DNA from: Caballeronia glathei
GTDB taxonomy: Bacteria; Pseudomonadota; Gammaproteobacteria; Burkholderiales; Burkholderiaceae
Length of the DNA stretch: 64,000 nt
Direction: 5' to 3'
Assembly: GCF_000698595.1 (NCBI RefSeq)
Contig: NZ_JFHC01000005.1
Span: forward strand, 115,171 to 179,170
Position numbers and translations under genes: made by a program. Below are positions 27,588 through 34,531 of this stretch, in pieces (position 1 is the first letter of the stretch; every line of letters begins with the position of its first letter). The notes below the pieces were generated by a model. The model saw only the letters and a list, made by a program, of their open reading frames with translations. It had not been told where the DNA came from and made no database searches.

Positions 27588-27616
27588 GCCCGTATCCTCG
27601 TGATACGGGCTTTTTT
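27588..27616 (+). terminator. Strong rho-independent terminator
   Basis: A nine-bp perfect stem (GCCCGTATC and complement, loop CTCGT) is followed by six T residues. It lies 113 bp beyond the small exported gene at 27215-27475 and ends its transcript, or that of an unseen short RNA between 27476 and 27588. Confidence 0.9.
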
Positions 27617-27765
27617 CTACGTGGTTTGAAGAAGCACCGGGGCTCGCCGACAGCCCGCCCTTCCGCCCGCGTGCGGAGAGGTGTCGCTGGTGCGGCTCGG
27701 CAGGGCCTGTGAGGCCGTGCCAGTGCGCACCGAATGGCGGACGCGCCCCTTTCGATGCGCGGCTT

Positions 27766-28077
27766 TCAGGCCCGCGCTTCCAGCACCGGTTCGTGCGCGG
27801 CCATCGAATAAGGCTCGGCACGATGGAGATCCCAGTCCATCGAACGTTCGTCGCGCGCCAGGCGGGAAAACTCGAGCTTCCCGCGCTCGGTCACGACGGC
27901 AATGTCGACCGGCGCATGAAAACCGGGCGCCGGGGCCACCGTGCGCTGTCGGACGAGTTCCAGCAGGCCGAGGGCACGCAGATGATCGAATACGTTAGGG
28001 CGCTTCGCCCACGGAACCTGACGGTATTGCGCGCGCCGGAGCGCCTCGAGTACGGCTTCGTTAGAATACGTGGTCAT
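27766..28077 (-). CDS. Conserved hypothetical protein
   Basis: This 103-residue soluble protein starts at ATG 28077 behind AGGAAG. The sequence reads like a small winged-helix domain: EAVLEALRRAQYRQVPWAKRPNVFDHLRALGLLELV, then VDIAVVTERGKLEFSRLA. This resembles a MarR or PadR-like helix with a wing, but no family is recognised with confidence. It stands alone, with unrelated genes on either side. It could be a small DNA-binding protein; this is inference. Confidence 0.65.
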   Translation of the reverse strand: MTTYSNEAVLEALRRAQYRQVPWAKRPNVFDHLRALGLLELVRQRTVAPAPGFHAPVDIAVVTERGKLEFSRLARDERSMDWDLHRAEPYSMAAHEPVLEARA

Positions 28078-28362
28078 CTCGTTCTTTCTTCCTGTGCAGC
28101 CATGACGGCGTCGCTCGCGGGCGGTCAGAGACCGCTGGCGGCGCCGACTAAACGCGGCATGCCCCGAATCCAGTCACAATGCCGCGTCGCGGCCAAGGAC
28201 CGGAATACGCAGCCGCCGCTTGCGCTAGGTGCTGCTTTTTTGTTTCAAGCCCCCGTTTGTACGCACGCTGATCGCGCGCTCTACCGCAAATCCGCCAATG
28301 CATTCCTGGAAACGCGATGACGGAGCGGATTATCTCGAAAACTATACGTTACCCCAATCAAA
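28078..28362. other. Intergenic region upstream of the YdcF-like gene
   Basis: This 285-bp stretch lies between divergent genes. The part near 28330-28362 is AT-richer than its surroundings and may carry the promoter of the YdcF-like gene. No RNA gene or repeat was recognised. Confidence 0.3.
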
Positions 28363-29082
28363 TTGGTTCTTTTAACTTTATTGCTCCTTTTTTTTGCGTT
28401 GTTTGCGCTTTGGCGACGAAAGCGGGGTGTAATCGCAATTGTCTGCGTCCTGTTGTTCTGGGCGCTCGGGGCGGGATGGCTGTCGGCGCCGCTTCTCGCT
28501 CTCGCGCAGCGCGGTTTCGAGCGGACGATCCAGCCCGAATTCGCCGCGCGCACGACGATCATCCTGATGGGCGGAGGCACGACACGCGACGCGAATGCCC
28601 GGATCGTGCCCAAGCGCGATTCGGTCGTGCGCATTCAGGCGGCGGCCGAGCTGTACCGCGAATGCCGCCGCACGGGCGCGGCGTGCCGGGTGATCGTGAG
28701 CGGCGGCGATCCCCAGCATCACGGCCAGGCGGAAGCCGACAACTACGCGCCGTACCTGCTCGCCCGCGGCGTCGCCGCGACGGATCTGACGCTCGAAGAC
28801 CGCAGTCTCAATACGTATCAGAACGCACGCAATGTCGCTGGCATTCTGCGCCTCGAACATGACGAAACGTTGATCGTCGTCACCTCGGCGTATCACATGC
28901 GCCGCTCGGTCCTGGCTTTCGAGGCGTTTGGCTTCGAGCCGCAACCTTTCGTCTCGAATGTCCGGCAGGTCCGGACGACCTTCTTTCCGCGCATCGACGG
29001 ATTCGTCGCGGCAGAGACGGCGGCGCACGAACTCGTCGGCGTGTTGCGCTTTTACGTTTTCCGGCTGCTCCGCCTGTATTGA
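28363..29082 (+). CDS. YdcF/SanA/ElyC family (DUF218) membrane protein
   Basis: This inner-membrane protein of about 239 residues begins with two hydrophobic segments (residues 1-17 and about 23-45), followed by a DUF218 domain. Family motifs seen are IILMGGGTTRDA, VIVSGGDPQ, EDRSLNTYQNARN and VVTSAYHMRRSVLAFEAFGF. Relatives ElyC and SanA act in envelope and peptidoglycan homeostasis in enterobacteria. The start is uncertain: the frame has no ATG or GTG before the first membrane segment, so the TTG at 28363 is used, without a clear ribosome-binding site. A hairpin follows the gene. Confidence 0.88.
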   Translation: MVLLTLLLLFFALFALWRRKRGVIAIVCVLLFWALGAGWLSAPLLALAQRGFERTIQPEFAARTTIILMGGGTTRDANARIVPKRDSVVRIQAAAELYRECRRTGAACRVIVSGGDPQHHGQAEADNYAPYLLARGVAATDLTLEDRSLNTYQNARNVAGILRLEHDETLIVVTSAYHMRRSVLAFEAFGFEPQPFVSNVRQVRTTFFPRIDGFVAAETAAHELVGVLRFYVFRLLRLY

Positions 29083-29084
29083 CC

Positions 29085-29128
29085 GGCCCGCGATTGCGGA
29101 CGCCCTTGCGGACGCGATCGCGGCTTTT
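29085..29128 (+). terminator. Probable terminator of the YdcF-like gene
   Basis: An imperfect GC-rich stem (GCCCGCGAT against ATCGCGGC, with one bulge) is followed by TTTTG. It lies immediately past the stop codon. Confidence 0.5.
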
Positions 29129-29438
29129 GTGCAGCATCAATCCGCGCCGTCATCTCAATTTAATAAGGACTGGAAATTGCCTCGGCGCGCTGGCATGATC
29201 AGGCCCCACGTCATCGCTCGCGCAGGACGCCGCATGCAATAAGGCTGCCACCGGGCAACAGACATCCTATGATTCCAGATGTTCGTGGGGCCGCGCGAAT
29301 CTCGCGGACCGCATCTGGCGCAACGATGACGCCGATTGTTTCAGCCCGGCTGCGGGAGCGGATTTTGCTCACACGGATGCGATGTCCAGCCGAATCGGCA
29401 GGCGTTTTACCGGGTTCAACTACCACTAGGAGGTAAAA
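29129..29438. other. Intergenic region upstream of a small exported gene
   Basis: This 310-bp interval carries the leader of the gene at 29439. Around 29263-29283 an imperfect dyad has ACATC and GATGT arms 11 bases apart, the spacing of a LysR or GntR operator. Nothing next to it needs such a site. No gene was recognised. Confidence 0.3.
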
Positions 29439-29690
29439 ATGAAGCGAGTGTCCCTGGCTGTTCTGGTGTCCCTGAGCGCGGTTGCGTCGGCCGCCTATGC
29501 GCAAACCGACAAAGGCGTGACCATGAGCACGGATCCCGCCAAGATCTCCGACATCGAAATGCGCGCGCAAGCTCTGCAAGCGCGCCAGGACAGCATGCAA
29601 AACATGCAATCGCAGTCGAAAGGCAGCAAGTCGACCCATCACAAGAAGTCCGGCGCGAAGACGACGCCGTCCTCGGGATCGAGCCAGTAA
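29439..29690 (+). CDS. Small exported hypothetical protein, Lys/Ser/Gln-rich
   Basis: This 83-residue protein has an excellent ribosome-binding site (TAGGAGGT, four to five bases before the ATG). A signal peptide at residues 1-21 (MKRVSLAVLVSLSAVASAAYA, then QTDKG) has a clear AYA cleavage motif. The mature 62 residues are polar, with a Met/Gln-rich helical stretch (EMRAQALQARQDSMQNMQSQ) and a Lys/Ser/Thr-rich tail. No domain is recognised. It has its own terminator, so it is probably a monocistronic periplasmic or secreted protein. Function unknown. Confidence 0.75.
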   Translation: MKRVSLAVLVSLSAVASAAYAQTDKGVTMSTDPAKISDIEMRAQALQARQDSMQNMQSQSKGSKSTHHKKSGAKTTPSSGSSQ

Positions 29691-29753
29691 GGCGGCTGCA
29701 CCGGGCGGGCTTCGCGGCGAAGGTCGCCGGGACGCGGAAAGCCTGCGAGAACG

Positions 29754-29797
29754 AAAGCCGGAAACCGCGCAATGCGTTGCGCAGTTTCCGGCTTTTG
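29754..29797 (+). terminator. Strong rho-independent terminator
   Basis: An 11-bp stem (AAGCCGGAAAC and complement) is extended by an inner GCGCAA/TTGCGC stem and followed by TTTTG. It lies 64 bp past the small exported gene. Confidence 0.85.
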
Positions 29798-29933
29798 TCT
29801 TGCGGAACGCCGTCATCGGCGACGAATGCGCACCGGGCGGCGCTGCCAACAGATCGGCGCGCGTCGATATGCTAAATTGCGCCTCGCCATTTCCCCGTTT
29901 CAACCGCAAGCGCACCCAGGTGCGGAGGACAGC

Positions 29934-30194
29934 ATGAGCAACATCCAGCTCGATATCGAATGGACCGAAGCGGCATCACGCAAGATCGAGAAACTGATGC
30001 CGCGCAGCGCGAACAAGGACGCGTATCTCGCGCTTCCGCCGGTGGAGTGCCTGCCGGCGGAAGGCGATGTGCTCTTCCTCGGGCCGGACGGCAAGCAGCA
30101 GCCGTTCATCGTTGCCGAACGCCAGTATCACCACGACGGCGACGCCGACTGGACCATCATCCTGATCCTCGACGTGCCGCACGAAACGCACTGA
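29934..30194 (+). CDS. Conserved hypothetical protein
   Basis: This 86-residue cytoplasmic protein starts at ATG 29934 with GCGGAGGA upstream. It begins MSNIQLDIEWTEAASRKIEKL and contains LPPVECLPAEGDVLFLGPDG and QYHHDGDADWTIILILDVP. The alternation of strands suggests a small beta fold. It is acidic and has no signal peptide. I do not recognise a family. A longer reading from 29772 is in frame but has no ribosome-binding site and overlaps the preceding terminator. Confidence 0.7.
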   Translation: MSNIQLDIEWTEAASRKIEKLMPRSANKDAYLALPPVECLPAEGDVLFLGPDGKQQPFIVAERQYHHDGDADWTIILILDVPHETH

Positions 30195-30230
30195 CGCGCC
30201 TGCGGCGTTCCGCCGAAGGGCGGCGGCCGC

Positions 30231-30518
30231 TTACAGCTTCGCGAGGACGTGAATCTCGCCCGTCTCGATCAGCGCGGGCGAATTGCGGCGATGCGCCTCG
30301 ATATGCGGCGCCTTGCCGTGCGCCTCGAGCGCCGCCTGGCTTGCCCACCGTTCGACGAAGACGAAGCGGCGCGGCTCCTTCAGGTCGCGATGCAGATCGT
30401 ATTGCAAGGCGCCGGGCTCCTTGAGCGTCGGCCCGACGAGGCCTTGCAGCGCCTCCTTCAGCTTTTCTTCCTGACCCGGCTTCGCGACAAACGTGGCGAC
30501 TACGGCAATTTCCGACAT
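30231..30518 (-). CDS. Antibiotic biosynthesis monooxygenase (ABM/YgiN-like) domain protein
   Basis: This 95-residue dimeric alpha-beta barrel protein begins MSEIAVVATFVAKPGQEEKLKEALQGL. It contains EPGALQYDLHRDL, FVFVERWASQAALEAHGKAPHIEAH and a C-terminal IHVLAKL, all typical of the ABM fold. Relatives include YgiN quinol monooxygenase and small cofactor-free monooxygenases. Cofactor and substrate cannot be read. The ATG at 30518 follows AGGATCG. The frame stays open for 150 more codons upstream, but that part crosses two terminators and is not coding. It appears to be a single gene. Confidence 0.88.
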   Translation of the reverse strand: MSEIAVVATFVAKPGQEEKLKEALQGLVGPTLKEPGALQYDLHRDLKEPRRFVFVERWASQAALEAHGKAPHIEAHRRNSPALIETGEIHVLAKL

Positions 30519-30635
30519 GGGTTCGATCCTAGAGTGAAAGAAGCGCAAGGATACCCCCGCGGGCGCTTGCCCGCCCGGCGGCGCGGGGCGGGGCGGACCG
30601 GGTGGCGGCACAACCGGGGACACAGCCGGCGGCAC

Positions 30636-30669
30636 AAAGAAAAAGCCCGCGCTTCGACGAAACGCGGGC
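30636..30669 (-). terminator. Rho-independent terminator, second of a tandem pair
   Basis: GCCCGCG pairs with its complement around an 11-base loop containing a further TTCG/CGAA pairing. In the minus direction TTTTTCTTT follows. Confidence 0.85.
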
Positions 30670-30701
30670 AAAAACCGTCGCCCTACGAGGATAGGCGACG
30701 G
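30670..30701 (-). terminator. Rho-independent terminator, first of a tandem pair
   Basis: An eight-bp stem (CCGTCGCC and complement) with an 11-base loop is followed by five T residues in the minus direction. It directly abuts the next terminator. Confidence 0.8.
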
Positions 30702-30711
30702 GGCCACCAGG

Positions 30712-30733
30712 GGTTCGCGCGTACGCGCGAACC
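30712..30733. repeat. 22-bp perfect palindrome
   Basis: The 11-base arm GGTTCGCGCGT is followed without spacer by its exact complement. It lies 10 bp before the tandem terminators. It may form a hairpin in the minus-strand RNA or be a protein-binding site. Confidence 0.7.
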
Positions 30734-30988
30734 ATCGTCTGCGAACAGGACGGCCGGCGTCCTGATCAATCGAGTGTTCGTTTGCCTCCAATACGAAAAT
30801 GTCGGCGACGCGCCGACAGCAGATTACATGCCATTTCTGCACTTTACCGGTCAGACATTTGATTCTTATAAGCTTTTCCGCACACAATCCCGCAGGAAAA
30901 TTGCGCGTTCGGCCACATGCGTCGCATCCTAAGGTCATACCGAAAGTGCTTTCGAATCCGAACGGAGCGAGCACCCGCGGCCCAAAAT

Positions 30989-31024
30989 GAAAAAACCCGC
31001 CTCAATCTCGAGGCGGGTTTCTTA
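30989..31024 (-). terminator. Rho-independent terminator of bamC
   Basis: An 11-bp perfect stem (AAACCCGCCTC and complement, six-base loop) is followed by a T-run in the minus direction; the plus direction also has TTTCTT. It lies 26 bp past the bamC stop. Confidence 0.9.
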
Positions 31025-31049
31025 TTGCGATGAGCGAAGTTTTCGGACG

Positions 31050-32261
31050 TCAGCCGATCTGATCGGAAAGCAGCGCCATGATCTGGCGCGCCTGCGGCGA
31101 CGAATCGACCTGGCCCTTGTCGTCGACGATCGAGACGCGGGTCTGATCTTCCGTGATGGCGCGTACGTTGACTTGATACTGCTTCGCCACCTTCTCCTTC
31201 TTGCCGTGGAAGACCTGGCTCCAGAAGCCCTGCTCCGCCGACGACAGGTCCTTCGGATCGACATAGCGCACGAAATAGATGCCCCGCGCGCGATCGCGGT
31301 CGTCGACGGTGAAGTTGCTGCGATCGAGCGCGATGCCGACGCGCAACCACGCGCGGTCGTAGGCTTCGGGCAGCGTCAGTTCCGCGGACGACGCTTCCGG
31401 CACCGTGTCGTTCTTGGCCGCGGTCTGCGCGGCGAGCGTGGCGTTTTGCGCCGCCGTGGTGGCAGCCGCCGACGACGCGCCCTTCGGCGCCGTGCCGCCA
31501 GCCGGCGCGGCCTTGTCCAGCGAGACGCTGTCCAGCGAGGCGCCCGACGCCTGACGCGAATCCGACGCGGCAAGCGACGCCATCAGGCGCTTCAGGTATT
31601 CGTTTTCCAGCGCCGGATCGTTCGCGCGCGCCTGCCACTGGCTCGAATCGTTGTTGACGCCCGTCAGCGCTTCACGCATTCCCTTCTGGCTCACGAACAC
31701 GTACGTTCCGCCGTTCGGCGCGACTTCGAGGCGCGTGCGGTACTTGTTGCGCTCGGCCGTCACATACGAGTTGCCGGTCGCCTTCGACAGCGTGTTGCGG
31801 ATGAGGCCGTCGGAGATCTGCGGATGGGTTTCGTTCCAGTCGGTTTCCATCACGCCCTTGTCGCGGGAATCCACGACGAGCAGGAAGCCCTGCTCCTGCC
31901 AGAAACGGCGAATTTGCGGCCAGACCTGTTCCGGCGATTTGTTGTCGATGACGAGCCAGCGCTCCGTGCCATCGCGCTGGATATGCATGCCCGACACGGG
32001 CGGGACCACGGTGGGCGCACTCGGCGCAGCCTTCTGGACTTGCTGCAGGTCCGACAGGCTGGCCTGCCCGCCCTGCGGGGGCAAGGAGCGCTGGTCGGCC
32101 GCCTCATCGATCAGGTTCGGCGGAACTGCGAGGGACGCCTGCTTCGAGCGTGAGTCGCTCTTGTAGTCGATCGCGGTGGGGGACGACGTACCGCATCCGG
32201 CCACGAGCCCAGCCGCCATCGAAAGTGCTGCCAACCGCTTGGTCACACGAAAATCTGTCAT
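31050..32261 (-). CDS. bamC: Outer-membrane assembly lipoprotein BamC
   Basis: BamC is a lipoprotein of the beta-barrel assembly machinery (BamABCDE) in the outer membrane. The 403-residue precursor has a lipoprotein signal with LVAGC (Cys23), then the extended N-terminal segment that wraps BamD. Two helix-grip domains (about 90-215 and about 300-400) are joined by an Ala/Ser-rich linker. Motifs WLVIDNKSPEQVWPQIRRFWQEQGFLL and GMREALTG are typical of the family. bamC normally follows dapA; here dapA is absent upstream and a 461-bp non-coding stretch and divergent genes take its place. The gene appears monocistronic with its own terminator. Confidence 0.93.
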   Translation of the reverse strand: MTDFRVTKRLAALSMAAGLVAGCGTSSPTAIDYKSDSRSKQASLAVPPNLIDEAADQRSLPPQGGQASLSDLQQVQKAAPSAPTVVPPVSGMHIQRDGTERWLVIDNKSPEQVWPQIRRFWQEQGFLLVVDSRDKGVMETDWNETHPQISDGLIRNTLSKATGNSYVTAERNKYRTRLEVAPNGGTYVFVSQKGMREALTGVNNDSSQWQARANDPALENEYLKRLMASLAASDSRQASGASLDSVSLDKAAPAGGTAPKGASSAAATTAAQNATLAAQTAAKNDTVPEASSAELTLPEAYDRAWLRVGIALDRSNFTVDDRDRARGIYFVRYVDPKDLSSAEQGFWSQVFHGKKEKVAKQYQVNVRAITEDQTRVSIVDDKGQVDSSPQARQIMALLSDQIG

Positions 32262-32722
32262 GTTTGGGAAGTCCTTCCGCTACGCCACGGTGTTTTCCGT
32301 GGATCAACCAAGTATTTTACCGTTCCCGCGTGTCGCCGTGCAAAAACAGGAACCGGTCGACAGCGCCGCGATGGCGACGGCCCGAGTGCTGCCGTGCCCG
32401 AAAGCAGCCGGACGCCACATGGAATCCGATTGCTTTTTCCGTCTCCAGATCGGAACGGCGTATCAACGGCGTATCGAATGCACGCCGGGCTGCATCTCGA
32501 AATTATCGGCCGACGCGTCGCGATGACAATTTATGACACTCCAAGTACTCCGCGCCGGCACACCAAAACACGCGCCAACTCTTTGTTTGATAAGCATTAT
32601 TAAGCATTTTTCAGCTTGTCTTATAAAACCCTTCAGAACACATCAGAGCGTGACACTGCCTGACTTTCCGATCTTAAAATTCAATCTCAAAAATAAGAAT
32701 GACCTTAAGAACGGAGAGTGCA
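32262..32722. promoter_or_regulatory. AT-rich divergent promoter region, bamC and DUF2844
   Basis: This 461-bp gene-free interval has a strongly AT-richer part at about 32540-32720 compared with the GC-rich surroundings. That part directly precedes the DUF2844-DUF3443 pair and should hold its promoter. AT-rich promoters in such genomes are often bound by H-NS-like silencers. No gene or tRNA was seen. Confidence 0.45.
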
Positions 32723-33187
32723 ATGCGACGCTTCAGAAGTCCTCACTACTTCATCGCCGCCATCAGTGGCGCCGCGGCGATGACAGGCCAGCCCGCTCTC
32801 GCGCAACTCGGCTCGACACTCAGCGTGGAGTCCGGGCACGCGCACGGCGCGGTGCTGCATCGGTCGCAAACCGGGCAAATCGCCTTCCGTGAGACCGTCG
32901 ATGCCCACGGCACCATCGTGCGCCAGTATGTGAATTCATCCGGCGAGGTTTACGCAGTCACCTGGCGAGGCCCCACGATGCCGGATATCGAGGCGCTCCT
33001 CGGCGCCCATTTCGGACGCTATCGGACAGGCGCGCTTTCGTCGCAAGCGTACAGCGGCCTTCATTCGTCTCGCGTGGAAGAAGGCGATCTGATCGTCGAG
33101 AGCAGCGTTCGGCTGCGCGAGTTCAACGGCCGCGCGTGGCTCGCACGTGCGCTGCCGCCAGGCGTCGCGCAGTCGGACATCGAATAG
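32723..33187 (+). CDS. Exported DUF2844 family protein
   Basis: This 154-residue exported protein starts at ATG 32723 with GGAG six bases upstream. A signal peptide at about residues 1-27 ends ALA before QLGST. The mature domain contains FRETVDAHGTIVRQYVNSSGEVYAVTWRGPTMPDIEALLGAHF, which I recognise as the DUF2844 pattern. Its function is unknown. The stop is nine bases before the start of the DUF3443 gene, so the two are cotranscribed and probably act together outside the cytoplasm. No catalytic residues are evident; it could be a partner, inhibitor or substrate of the DUF3443 protein. Confidence 0.85.
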   Translation: MRRFRSPHYFIAAISGAAAMTGQPALAQLGSTLSVESGHAHGAVLHRSQTGQIAFRETVDAHGTIVRQYVNSSGEVYAVTWRGPTMPDIEALLGAHFGRYRTGALSSQAYSGLHSSRVEEGDLIVESSVRLREFNGRAWLARALPPGVAQSDIE

Positions 33188-33196
33188 GAGACGGCG

Positions 33197-34474
33197 ATGA
33201 AAGTTCACGTGCATCTCCTAATTGCATGCGCCGTGGCGGCGAGCGCCATGCTTCACGGCTGTGGCGGCGGAGGCGGCGGCGATTCGGCGCCGGCAGGCGG
33301 CACGCCCGCCGCTGCGGCACCGGCTTCCTCCACGACAGTTGCCTCAGGCGCCGCTCCCGCTTCCGCCTCGCCGCCGGACAACACCGTCGCCCAATCGACG
33401 ACGCCCAACGTCCAGCCGATCCACGTCACGAAACTCGACACGGGCACGCGCAACATGCTGCAAACGAGCGTGACGATCTGCGTGCCCGGAACCAGCAACT
33501 GCCAGACCATCGACGACATCCAGGTCGACACGGGCTCGCAAGGCCTGCGGATCGTCGCCTCGGCGATCTCGCCCGCCCTCGCGCTGCCGCCGGTCACAGC
33601 CAGCAACGGCTCGATCGCCGCGTCGTGCACCGTGTTCGGTTCGGGATACACCTGGGGCGCGGTGCGCAGCGCCGACATCCGGCTCGCCGGACATGTTGCC
33701 GGCGCGACCCCGATTCAGGTCATCGCCGATCTGGCCGTACCCGCCGCCGCAACCGATTGCGCAAAATCGGGATTACCGATGCTGACCGCCGCGCGGCTGC
33801 GCGGCAACGGCATCCTGGGCGTCGGGCCGTTCAGCGCCGATTGCGGCGCCGCCTGCGCGTCCTCCCCGCTGCCACGCTGGTATTACGCCTGCAACGCGGG
33901 CACCTGCGTGTCGAGCGCGCTTGCGGTCGCGCAACAGGTCGCCAATCCGGTGAGCCGCTTTCCCGCCGACAACAACGGCGTGCTCATCGAGCTTCCCCCC
34001 GTGCCGGATCTCGGCGCGTCCGAGGTACACGGCACGCTGACATTCGGCATCGGATCGCAGGCGAACAACCTGCTCGGCGACGCCACCGTGCTGCCCGGCA
34101 ACGCCTATTCCGGCTACGTCACGACGGAATTCGACGGGAGAACCTTTGCGACGAGCTTCATCGACAGCGGATCGAACGGCCTCTTCTTTCCGTCGAACAC
34201 GCTGACGGTGTGCGGCGTCTGGTACTGCCCGCCGACGGCCCAGAACCTCGCCGCCCGCATTCGCTCGGGCAGCGGCGCGACCCGCGACGTCAGCTTCGCC
34301 GTCTCGACGTCGACGGCGCTCTTCGCAAGCGGCAACAATGCTTTTGCGAACCTCGCCGGGCCGGTCGGCAATTTCTTCGACTGGGGCCTGCCGTTCTTCT
34401 ATGGCCGGCGCGTGTTCACGGCGCTCGAAAACCGCGTGACGCCCGCAGGCAAAGGCCCGTACTACGCGTTCTAG
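33197..34474 (+). CDS. DUF3443 lipoprotein with pepsin-like aspartic protease motifs
   Basis: This 425-residue exported protein has a lipobox-like LHGC (Cys22), followed by a Gly-rich run and a Ser/Ala/Pro linker to about residue 70. The rest looks like a two-lobed aspartic protease. The first lobe has VDTGSQGLRIV (Asp111) and the second FIDSGSNGLFF (Asp323), 212 residues apart, with GILGVG at about 205-210 matching the psi-loop motif of pepsins. Six or more cysteines suggest disulfides. DUF3443 has no assigned function that I know. A protease role is inferred from these motifs only. The ATG at 33197 follows AGGAGA. It pairs with the DUF2844 gene upstream. Confidence 0.85.
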   Translation: MKVHVHLLIACAVAASAMLHGCGGGGGGDSAPAGGTPAAAAPASSTTVASGAAPASASPPDNTVAQSTTPNVQPIHVTKLDTGTRNMLQTSVTICVPGTSNCQTIDDIQVDTGSQGLRIVASAISPALALPPVTASNGSIAASCTVFGSGYTWGAVRSADIRLAGHVAGATPIQVIADLAVPAAATDCAKSGLPMLTAARLRGNGILGVGPFSADCGAACASSPLPRWYYACNAGTCVSSALAVAQQVANPVSRFPADNNGVLIELPPVPDLGASEVHGTLTFGIGSQANNLLGDATVLPGNAYSGYVTTEFDGRTFATSFIDSGSNGLFFPSNTLTVCGVWYCPPTAQNLAARIRSGSGATRDVSFAVSTSTALFASGNNAFANLAGPVGNFFDWGLPFFYGRRVFTALENRVTPAGKGPYYAF

Positions 34475-34484
34475 CGGCGCGTTG

Positions 34485-34513
34485 CGAACAGGCGCCGGGG
34501 CGGCGCCTGTTCG
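34485..34513. terminator. Hairpin between convergent genes
   Basis: A perfect 12-bp stem (CGAACAGGCGCC and complement) with a five-base loop lies 10 bp past the DUF3443 stop and 18 bp past the end of the convergent OmpA-like gene. Neither strand has a T-tract, so it may act as a transcript-end stabiliser or assist termination in both directions. Confidence 0.55.
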
Positions 34514-34531
34514 ACAGCCCTGCCCGCAGGG

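Larger units (their letters stand above)
30519..30988 (-). ncRNA. Candidate small RNA locus, terminator-rich interval
   Basis: This 470-bp gene-free interval lies between bamC, which has its own terminator, and the ABM gene. Two more minus-strand terminators stand back to back at 30636-30701, preceded by a 22-bp perfect palindrome. A minus-strand transcript must therefore begin somewhere between about 30990 and 30740 and end there. No protein with a ribosome-binding site was recognised in that span, so a small RNA of roughly 100-250 nt is the simplest reading. No promoter is convincing. This is inference. Confidence 0.35.

Noticed and set aside
28317..28862. A 181-codon plus-strand frame overlapping the YdcF-like gene
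   Set aside because: It overlaps a gene with clear DUF218 motifs in another frame and is Arg/Pro-rich.
30519..30974. A 150-residue N-terminal extension of the ABM-domain protein
   Set aside because: The extension runs through two terminators and a palindrome and has no similarity to the family. The ATG at 30518 with AGGATCG gives a normal-size ABM protein.
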